Assembly (NCBI GenBank): GCA_021159445.1
Contig: JAGGRV010000028.1
Location: forward strand, 1-27,979
Origin: Deltaproteobacteria bacterium
Lineage (GTDB): Bacteria > Desulfobacterota > Dissulfuribacteria > Dissulfuribacterales > UBA3076
Reading direction: 5' to 3'
Length of the DNA: 27,979 nt
The notes beneath the pieces are model-generated. The model did no database searches. It was not told the origin of the DNA and was given only the letters and a program-made list of their open reading frames with translations. Positions within the stretch are counted from its first letter, which is position 1; each line of letters opens with the position of its first letter. The translations under genes were made by a program, and so were the position numbers. Shown here in pieces: positions 22,313 through 27,979 of the stretch.

Positions 22313-23481
22313 TCCTTAGCCCCCCGGGTCCGCAACCAGCGGACAACAAAGTAAGTAGCAAGGCCTCCTGCAAGGCCTAATAACGGCCCGACGATAAGAG
22401 AGCCCAGGAGCCATTCCAGCAACCTTTGATGGAGCTGGTAGACCGTGGTATCCAATGACAGTTCCAGCAGCAGGTGGCCGTTCCGCATGAAGTAGCCTGT
22501 CTCAATACATATCACCGGGACCACAGGCGGGCAGCATAACTGGCTGGCCGCAACAGCAGCAGGCTTGTTAAGATGTAGCCTGTGTGTGACGTAGACTATG
22601 GCAATGGTATGGCAAGCAATGAGGGGAAGTGCTCCAAGAGACAGACCCATCCATGCGGCGATTCCGAGCTGGGCCGGTGTACTATGCTCTTGGCAAAGCC
22701 GTTTGAACAGTCGAATCGGATGAAAAAGAGACATGTCCATAACTGCCGGGGCCGTCCGGTCTACAAGACGCCGGTGTGGCCAGGGATTCAGTGCCCTGAG
22801 GATCAGGCGCGTATGGAGTACGGTCAGGCGAAGATTATCTTTCCACTGGTGGAAATGAGATATACGTTTTCCCTCGCTGGGATAATGCACCCGGACAGGT
22901 GTGGAAAGGATAGGGACACCGGCCCATGCAGCCCGGACCAGGACTTCGACCTCGAAATCATAACGCCGGGCCCGGACTGGAATATGGAGCAAAAATTCCA
23001 CAGGATAAAGGCGCAAACCGCTTTGAGTGTCCGGCAGGTCCAGACCGCACTCGAGTCTCACCCAAAAGTTTGAAAAAGCGCGGCCAAAAAGGCTGGCCCC
23101 GGGAGCTGTATCACGGGTCATCAATCTGGTCCCGACTACAATAGCCGGCCGGTCCTGTGCGGTTGCAATCTCCACCAATCGTGCCGCGTCCTCAGGGTCC
23201 AGTTGTCCATCCGCATCCACAGTAACAATGGCATCGTAGCCCCATTGTGCCGCGAGCCCGGCCCCTGTGAGTATGGCCGAGCCTTTGCCCTGATTGTGAG
23301 GAAGACGGTGAAGCCTGCAAGGGAGATCTGTGATCCGGTCCGGTCCTCTGTCCATACTCCCGTCATCAACCACGAGCACCGGCCAGCCCGCATTCAAGGC
23401 CCTTTCCACCACGGACCGCAGCGTTGGGCCGTGGTTATAAACAGGAATGACCAGAAGGGTATGAAGAAGGCGATGGTTCAT
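22300..23481 (-). CDS. GT2 glycosyltransferase fused to a DUF2062 membrane domain (ApeJ-like)
   Basis: The 393 residues start at ATG 23481, which overlaps the radical SAM stop as ATGA. The N-terminal GT-A fold has VIPVYNHGPTL, VVDDGSMD, NQGKGSAI and the metal-binding VDADGQ (Asp89, Asp91), like dolichol-phosphate-mannose-synthase-type GT2 enzymes. The C-terminal 150 residues are a DUF2062 domain with several membrane segments (AAWMGLSLGALPLIACHTIA, LLGSLIVGPLLGLAGGLA). It may transfer a sugar or similar group onto the acyl product or its lipid anchor at the inner membrane face. A GT of this class occurs in aryl-polyene loci. Confidence 0.88.
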   Translation of the reverse strand: MNHRLLHTLLVIPVYNHGPTLRSVVERALNAGWPVLVVDDGSMDRGPDRITDLPCRLHRLPHNQGKGSAILTGAGLAAQWGYDAIVTVDADGQLDPEDAARLVEIATAQDRPAIVVGTRLMTRDTAPGASLFGRAFSNFWVRLECGLDLPDTQSGLRLYPVEFLLHIPVRARRYDFEVEVLVRAAWAGVPILSTPVRVHYPSEGKRISHFHQWKDNLRLTVLHTRLILRALNPWPHRRLVDRTAPAVMDMSLFHPIRLFKRLCQEHSTPAQLGIAAWMGLSLGALPLIACHTIAIVYVTHRLHLNKPAAVAASQLCCPPVVPVICIETGYFMRNGHLLLELSLDTTVYQLHQRLLEWLLGSLIVGPLLGLAGGLATYFVVRWLRTRGAKECDT

Positions 23482-24839
23482 TTTGTACGGGGTCTGCGGA
23501 TCAACATGTCCCACATAGGGCCGACATGGCCCCGTTCATGCAGATAACGGATTTTTTTGTCCATAATCGCACAGGGATAGACTCGATCGATACGTCCGGC
23601 CCATGCAGTCTTGATTTGATGTTCCAATCTTTCACGTCGAATCTTTGGAGAAAAATAAAAAACCGGCTCCAGGAGCGGTTGGCCTGCATCCAGCGCACCT
23701 TCCCTCAGGATTCGTTCGTGGATAGGGGTGCCGGGTAAAATGCGAATGCCTGTAAAGGCAAATACAACTGATTCCTTCAGTCTTTCCAGATTGGCCAATC
23801 CCTCTATTACCGTCTCGTCATCTTCGTCAGGGCCTCCGAATATGATGAAGTGGGCACAGGAAATGCCGAGTGAGGCAGCCAGGTCGTTGGTGGCTATGAC
23901 GTCGTCAAAAGTAAAGCCCTTGTTGAGGGCGTTGAGGGTCTGGTCGGCCGCGGCATCAGTACCCATCTCCATGGCAACGAGTCCGGCCCGTTTGAAGAGT
24001 TTGAATGCGTCTTTTGATACATTCCGGGGTCTGAAAAAGGCGCACCAGGGAGTAGTGTTTTCTGATCGGATCAATGCCTCCGCCACCTGAAGACAATGGT
24101 CCTGCCCGTCATTGAAAACCGCATCAGTAAAAAAAATATAACGGGCACCCAGATCTCTGGTAATGCGCATTACATCATCAGCCACGGCCTCGGGGTCTCG
24201 AAATCGAAGACGATTTCCTTCAAGACCGGGATAGGAACAATAGGCACACCGGTGCGGACATCCTCGCTTGGTCTGCACATTGAGCATGCCCCCGCAACCC
24301 AGGTAATAGTCTGCGATTGAAGAATCATACAGTACAGGTTGCCACGGTGCATCCGCCGGTTTGGCCCTGAAGATGCGCTCATGTGGCGGGGCACCCCTTT
24401 CCAGACAATCTGCAAGCCATGGAAGTATTATCTCTCCCTCCCCGACCACGCCGTAGTCTGCCTGGAAAAGCTCTATGATGGCCTCCGGCATGATGGAAAA
24501 AGCCGGCCCTCCCACCACTACAGGGGCGCGGCAAAAACGGCGAATCAGGGCCATAGTCTCCTGGGCCTTGGGAATAAAATTGTCCGGTGCAGTGCTGTCA
24601 ACTGTGTCGAGGTTGCGAATGGAGAGGGCAACCAGATCAGGCGGTGATGCCGAAAGTTTACGGGCCAGGGCCTTGAGACCCCCATGGCCCAGCAGATCGA
24701 ACTGGTATGGCCGGTGGCCCGCTGCCTCTAAAGCCCCTGCAAGATGGGCAATGCCTAATGGATAGACCGGGTAGGGTGTGATCACTTGGTTGTCGGCAAC
24801 TAGGAGACAATCAAGTCCCACGGACTTCACCTTCGGCAC
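23478..24839 (-). CDS. Cobalamin-binding-type radical SAM protein, lipid-biosynthesis (ladderane-associated) like, second of three
   Basis: The 453-residue protein has an N-terminal B12-binding-type domain (YPVYPLGIAHLAGALEAAG, VVGGPAFS, GVVGEGE) and a radical SAM core with CPHRCAYC (Cys194, 198, 201) and YIFFTDAVFND. The N-terminal PYPVYPLGIAHLAGAL pattern reminds me of the family catalogued as lipid-biosynthesis B12/radical SAM (ladderane-associated); this is recall, not a search. The canonical DxHxxG cobalamin motif is not seen (DLLGHGG at 48-54 is only reminiscent). GTG 24839 overlaps the previous gene by 29 bases; GTG 24821 with AAGGTGA upstream is an alternative start. Coupling to the glycosyltransferase places it firmly in block A. 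Confidence 0.87.
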   Translation of the reverse strand: MPKVKSVGLDCLLVADNQVITPYPVYPLGIAHLAGALEAAGHRPYQFDLLGHGGLKALARKLSASPPDLVALSIRNLDTVDSTAPDNFIPKAQETMALIRRFCRAPVVVGGPAFSIMPEAIIELFQADYGVVGEGEIILPWLADCLERGAPPHERIFRAKPADAPWQPVLYDSSIADYYLGCGGMLNVQTKRGCPHRCAYCSYPGLEGNRLRFRDPEAVADDVMRITRDLGARYIFFTDAVFNDGQDHCLQVAEALIRSENTTPWCAFFRPRNVSKDAFKLFKRAGLVAMEMGTDAAADQTLNALNKGFTFDDVIATNDLAASLGISCAHFIIFGGPDEDDETVIEGLANLERLKESVVFAFTGIRILPGTPIHERILREGALDAGQPLLEPVFYFSPKIRRERLEHQIKTAWAGRIDRVYPCAIMDKKIRYLHERGHVGPMWDMLIRRPRTK

Positions 24840-26094
24840 GGATACGTTTGCGGCGATCAGGGGAAAGGTTTAAGGATTCATAGGTGTTGTCTGCCAGCTC
24901 TTTTCGGATTACCTGTTGGAACAGACGGGCCATACGCAGGGACTGCGACATATCCTGAAAGAATGCCTTCCATGCATAGTGATACATTTGCTGAAGCTTA
25001 TCCGGGGTCATGTGCTTGGGCCGGAAGCAGACCTCGGCCGTGGTATAGCACTTCCATTCGCGGTGAAGGATTCGATCCTCCCGATCGAACAGTGCAGTGA
25101 TCGGAGTATGGGGAAAGGGAGTCAGGATGCTGAATTCCGCCATATCCACATTGATCTCCAGGAGAAAGTCCACCAGGCGTTTAATATAGTCTTCATCCTG
25201 GTTATCCGTACCCAGCAGGACTGCCGCCTCTACGCCGATGCCGTGATCCTGCAGCCGCCGGACACGGTTACGAATTACATCTGAGGTGTCAATGACGGCC
25301 TGGTACACATACCAGCAGCCCGCCTCTGCTGCTTTAGCGATTACGTATTCTTCGTCCAGGATAGGATGGCTGATCCACTTTTTCTTTAAAGGCTTCAAGG
25401 CGGCAAAGAGATCCAAGACCCATTTCCTGTCCTGCGCAAGAGAGTTGTCCACCAGGAATAACCGGTTGTTGTCAATATTATCGATTTCTTTCATTACCGT
25501 ATCAATAGGGCGAGGGCGGAATTGCCTGCCTCCGAGATATGCTGTGGAACATGGAAAACAGTTAAACCTGCATCCTCTGGATGCGTGGACCAGATCCACC
25601 ATCCGTACACCGCGATAAGCATAACGCTCCCGGTTGAGGATCTCCCGTCTGGCCGGGCCTACGCTTTCAATCGGAGGATGGTCGAGGAAATAGTCATAGA
25701 CCGGTTTCAGACATCCTTTTTCCCAGTCGTCAAGGACTTTGGCAAGACGTCCATCTTCAACCTCTCCCAGGAAAAGACTGTCAACATGTCCAGCAACCTC
25801 TTCAGCATGAAGCATGGCGCTAATACCGCCTGCAATAACCCTAACACCTCTTTCCCTGTATCTGGCAGCGATCTCAAACCCTCTGGGCAATTGACTGGTC
25901 AGCATCATGGACAAAAGCACCAGATCTGTTTCGGCCTCCAGATCCAGTGTATCCACATTTTCATCTATAAAACAAATATTGTACTCTTCCGGTATGGTAG
26001 CAGCCAGGCATACCGGTCCATGCGGGGGCAGATGAAACTCCGTCTGCTCCGGCAGTTTGGGCCAACGTGGATAGATAAGGGTCAGATGCGGCAT
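24811..26094 (-). CDS. Cobalamin-binding-type radical SAM protein, third of three
   Basis: The 427-residue protein begins with a short B12-domain-like part (LTLIYPRWPKLPEQ, LPPHGPVCLAATIP, GGISAMLHAEEV, FLGEVED), followed by the radical SAM core with CRFNCFPC (Cys175, 179, 182) and a C-terminal helical domain. It differs clearly from the other two (Asn and Phe-Pro in the cluster loop) and is not a recent duplicate. The ATG start overlaps the KS-like gene by 13 bases and its end overlaps the next radical SAM gene. Adjacent radical SAM genes in one coupled block suggest successive modifications of the same acyl chain. The reaction is unknown. Confidence 0.86.
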   Translation of the reverse strand: MPHLTLIYPRWPKLPEQTEFHLPPHGPVCLAATIPEEYNICFIDENVDTLDLEAETDLVLLSMMLTSQLPRGFEIAARYRERGVRVIAGGISAMLHAEEVAGHVDSLFLGEVEDGRLAKVLDDWEKGCLKPVYDYFLDHPPIESVGPARREILNRERYAYRGVRMVDLVHASRGCRFNCFPCSTAYLGGRQFRPRPIDTVMKEIDNIDNNRLFLVDNSLAQDRKWVLDLFAALKPLKKKWISHPILDEEYVIAKAAEAGCWYVYQAVIDTSDVIRNRVRRLQDHGIGVEAAVLLGTDNQDEDYIKRLVDFLLEINVDMAEFSILTPFPHTPITALFDREDRILHREWKCYTTAEVCFRPKHMTPDKLQQMYHYAWKAFFQDMSQSLRMARLFQQVIRKELADNTYESLNLSPDRRKRIRAEGEVRGT

Positions 26095-26603
26095 TTTCCG
26101 CTCACAATATGGAATTCTGCAACAGGCGCTTTTTCTTCAGCATAAGAGGGAGGAATATCCAGTCGGCCTGTCACCATGGCAGAGATTTCCGGATGGTTGG
26201 ATAACCAGAGCATAGCTTCTTGATCAACCTTTTCCATAAGTTCATGCTCGGCAAAGATCGAGTAGACAGGACCTGTCAGTCCAAAATGGCCGGCGGCTTC
26301 GGCAAGTGCGATATTTGGCAGGGTATAACTGAAAACAGTGGGGCTTGCCAGTTCCGGGCCTTGGCCAAGTATTTCACAGAAGGCAAGGTCTGTGATTAAT
26401 GATCCCCACCTGGTCGCGGCAATAAGACCCACTATATTGGCGCTGTGCAGTTTTTTGATCTGCCTATCCAAGAGATCAGAGTCACAGAGAGCACGTCCGA
26501 CCGCTACTACAGCCATACGGCTTAGCAGGTCCATACGCCCCCACCTGCGAGGGACACTCCCTATAATAGCCAAAATCTCTCTGTTTACAGGTTCAGAATT
26601 CAC
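26082..26603 (-). CDS. Small Cys-less ketosynthase-like protein
   Basis: The 173 residues read like the N-terminal half of a KS: VGLIAATRWGSL, ASPTVFSYTLPNIALAEAA, HFGLTGPVYS, then VTGRLD. The nucleophile region after GPVYS is IFAEHEL, with no Cys, and the catalytic His half is absent. The open frame is clean and coupled on both sides (GTG start overlaps the lipoprotein by 11 bases, stop overlaps the radical SAM by 13), so it looks maintained, not decayed. It may be a structural partner of a KS or a chain-binding protein. Weak homology means the fold call is moderate. Confidence 0.7.
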   Translation of the reverse strand: MNSEPVNREILAIIGSVPRRWGRMDLLSRMAVVAVGRALCDSDLLDRQIKKLHSANIVGLIAATRWGSLITDLAFCEILGQGPELASPTVFSYTLPNIALAEAAGHFGLTGPVYSIFAEHELMEKVDQEAMLWLSNHPEISAMVTGRLDIPPSYAEEKAPVAEFHIVSGKCRI

Positions 26604-27402
26604 CGTTCAGGGTCACCTTTTCCAACGCCTTTCTCAGACCTGATAATATGTCGGGCAGTTGCTCAGACATAATTTGTGAAAAATTATATGCTATTATATG
26701 CTTACCATCTATGCCCTCGGCCAGACCATATACATTGTGGTATTTGTCCTCCCTTGTTCCTGCTATTGTCCCTTTCCACAAGACATCATTCGTGGTCATG
26801 GATCGTAGCCTCAGGTCCACTTCTAATTCCATATTATATGACACATAAGGAAGGCCAAATATACGGGTAACCCAGGCATATATTCCTGAGCCGTAGTAGT
26901 AACCTGTTTCTTCAACAAGGCTGCGACGCAATACCCCCTCTAAACGATAATCTATATGTCTGTATGGATCTTCAGGGAGGAAGACTACCGCCCGGCACAG
27001 GCTGGACTGACCTATTGTATCGGCTATTGCCTGGGCAACGTTAAAATTGAAGGGCCTGGAATTGAATGGAGAAAATGCCGTATAGATCTCAGGTATGTCG
27101 GAGCTGATTTCGATCCACAAAATGCCCGGTATGAAACCCATCCATTTCTTGTTGTCACTGCCACGGGTCTGGGGTCTGAGGTCCACAAAATTATCAACTC
27201 CCAAAACGATCTGCAAAGGAGACTCGGCAGTATCCGTATCAAAAGGAACTGGAGCCACACTTCTGACGGACATGTCGAGTTGTGAGGCCGCACATCCTCC
27301 AAGCAAGAGACCAGTTGCAATTGTCAGAAATAATAAGGTAAGGCAGCAGGCCGGTGATCGGAGTTCAGACCGGAAGCGTTTCAATGAAAGTAGCAGATAC
27401 AT
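26593..27402 (-). CDS. Outer-membrane lipoprotein of unknown family, first gene of block A
   Basis: The 269-residue protein has a long signal peptide with lipobox LLGGC (Cys37), then Ala-Ala-Ser, allowing outer-membrane sorting. The mature part has strands such as LQIVLGVDNFVDLRP and a YNMELEVDLRLRSMTTNDVLW stretch, reminiscent of lipoproteins that accompany lipid or polysaccharide transport (DUF330/LptE-like folds), but I do not recognise the family. The ATG has only a weak AGGTG ribosome site. It is divergent from the HTH gene with a shared 124-base regulatory region. Likely part of product export. Confidence 0.75.
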   Translation of the reverse strand: MYLLLSLKRFRSELRSPACCLTLLFLTIATGLLLGGCAASQLDMSVRSVAPVPFDTDTAESPLQIVLGVDNFVDLRPQTRGSDNKKWMGFIPGILWIEISSDIPEIYTAFSPFNSRPFNFNVAQAIADTIGQSSLCRAVVFLPEDPYRHIDYRLEGVLRRSLVEETGYYYGSGIYAWVTRIFGLPYVSYNMELEVDLRLRSMTTNDVLWKGTIAGTREDKYHNVYGLAEGIDGKHIIAYNFSQIMSEQLPDILSGLRKALEKVTLNGEF

Positions 27403-27471
27403 GGTTACACCTATATCATTTTATAAGGTTCAAAACGGCTGCCAACTAAACTAGGTATACAATTGCAGGAA

Positions 27472-27500
27472 TTGATAGTACTGTCAACGCATACTATCAA
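27472..27500. promoter_or_regulatory. Operator-like site in the divergent promoter region
   Basis: Perfect inverted arms TTGATAGTA (27472-27480) and TACTATCAA (27492-27500) are separated by 11 bases. A third half-site ACTGTCAA (27480-27487) abuts the first. TTGATA-N17-TATCAA could be the promoter of the HTH gene, with its own operator overlapping it. The site could also control block A on the other strand. Confidence 0.6.
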
Positions 27501-27526
27501 GATTGATTATATTACAAGGATAGTCA

Positions 27527-27928
27527 ATGCTGAAAAAGAACGTCCCTCAGGATGGCGGCATATTGGATGGATGGCATGAGATCAGTTATGCGATCGACGA
27601 TGACGGCAGTTATGTTTTAGCTCCGAGCGTCGGCTGGGAACCAGCCAATATTGCCAATAAACAGGCATGGGAACTCATAAGTAAACAATTGAACGATGTG
27701 ATAAAACGGATACAGGCCCGAGAGCTGAGTCCTTTGGCATATTACATGGTAAAAAACCAGATGGATACCGATCTTCTGGCCAAATATGTCCGCCTGTCTC
27801 GCTGGAGAGTGAGGCGGCATCTCAAACCAGCTGTATTCAGGCGTCTTAAGGTCTCCATATTGGAACGATATGCCAAGATTTTCAATGTCTCCGCAGAGCA
27901 GCTTTTTGATGTTTCGGAATTTTCGTAA
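27527..27928 (+). CDS. Small HTH protein, possible local regulator
   Basis: The 133-residue cytosolic protein has an N-terminal part with LDGWHEISYAIDDDGSYVLA and WEPANIANKQAWE. Its C-terminal part reads as an XRE-like helix-turn-helix: residues 73-130, with MDTDLLAKYVRLSRWRVRRH, a basic recognition helix, and ILERYAKIFNVSAEQL. I recall similar uncharacterised proteins in deltaproteobacteria. GGAT precedes the ATG by 7 bases. It diverges from block A, and a symmetric site lies 27 bases upstream, so autoregulation plus control of the biosynthetic locus is a reasonable inference. The 51 bases after its stop hold nothing recognisable. Confidence 0.75.
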   Translation: MLKKNVPQDGGILDGWHEISYAIDDDGSYVLAPSVGWEPANIANKQAWELISKQLNDVIKRIQARELSPLAYYMVKNQMDTDLLAKYVRLSRWRVRRHLKPAVFRRLKVSILERYAKIFNVSAEQLFDVSEFS

Positions 27929-27979
27929 CCGTTCACACTCCCTGGCAGCCGATAGGCTTTTGCAGGGTTTCAACCGCGG

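Noticed and set aside
22582..23073. 163-residue plus-strand frame opposite the glycosyltransferase
   Set aside because: Antisense to clear GT2 motifs, Cys/Pro-rich random-looking sequence.
23478..26094. Calling the locus a ladderane cluster
   Set aside because: Only resemblance of one radical SAM protein and the FAS-like parts supports it; no phytoene-desaturase-like gene is seen, and similar gene sets may occur in organisms not known to make ladderanes.
8794..27402. Calling the locus a complete aryl-polyene cluster
   Set aside because: No ammonia-lyase, ligase, methyltransferase or second ACP is present, and three radical SAM proteins are extra; the product cannot be assumed.

Overview
The window looks like chromosomal DNA of a deltaproteobacterium (Desulfobacterota, sulfate-reducer-like). 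This is inferred from a V4R-PAS hybrid histidine kinase, several cobalamin-type radical SAM proteins, relics of an integron-type integrase, toxin-antitoxin pairs, and short word-like degenerate spacers (GGTTCA, TTCAAAA, CACTTTAG) that I associate with that group. No rRNA, tRNA or CRISPR array was seen.

Left third (1-8.7 kb), mixed housekeeping and accessory: an alpha-solenoid protein of unknown function, htpG, a stand-alone SMC/AAA-type ATPase, a truncated integrase, a hybrid sensor kinase and a ParE/RHH toxin-antitoxin pair. A 54-base sequence at the left edge recurs inverted (three differences) at the end of the kinase gene. There it forms one arm of a ~160-bp MITE-like element, which supplies the kinase's last codons and stop.

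Right two thirds (8.8-27.4 kb), one long minus-strand biosynthetic locus: its gene content closely parallels aryl-polyene (APE) clusters. It has two complete ketosynthases, a Cys-less chain-length-factor-like protein, one ACP, a ketoreductase, two unequal hot-dog dehydratases, a thioesterase, an LpxL-like acyltransferase, a GT2-DUF2062 glycosyltransferase, a LolA-like carrier, an MMPL/RND exporter and a DUF3261-like lipoprotein. No aromatic ammonia-lyase, acyl-CoA/ACP ligase, methyltransferase or second ACP is present. Instead there are three cobalamin-binding-type radical SAM proteins, a second Cys-less KS-like protein, a second lipoprotein and a BamE-like secreted protein. Most junctions are ATGA/GTGA overlaps, so the genes form translationally coupled blocks: A (27402 to 21404), B (21178 to 18138), a single radical SAM gene (17135 to 15684) and C (15596 to 8794). 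Hairpins separate A from B and follow B and the radical SAM gene. A vapBC-like toxin-antitoxin pair lies between B and the radical SAM gene.

How the genes may work together (inference): a type II FAS-like iterative machine builds a polyunsaturated or otherwise reduced-incompletely acyl chain on the ACP. The two dehydratases may share one composite active site. The radical SAM proteins modify the chain (methylation, cyclisation or C-C bond formation). The acyltransferase and glycosyltransferase load it onto a lipid or sugar, and the LolA/MMPL/lipoprotein set moves it to the outer membrane. A small HTH protein divergent from block A, with a symmetric operator-like site between them, may regulate the locus. 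The product is unknown; an APE-like pigment lipid or a ladderane-like lipid are the two obvious models and neither is proven.
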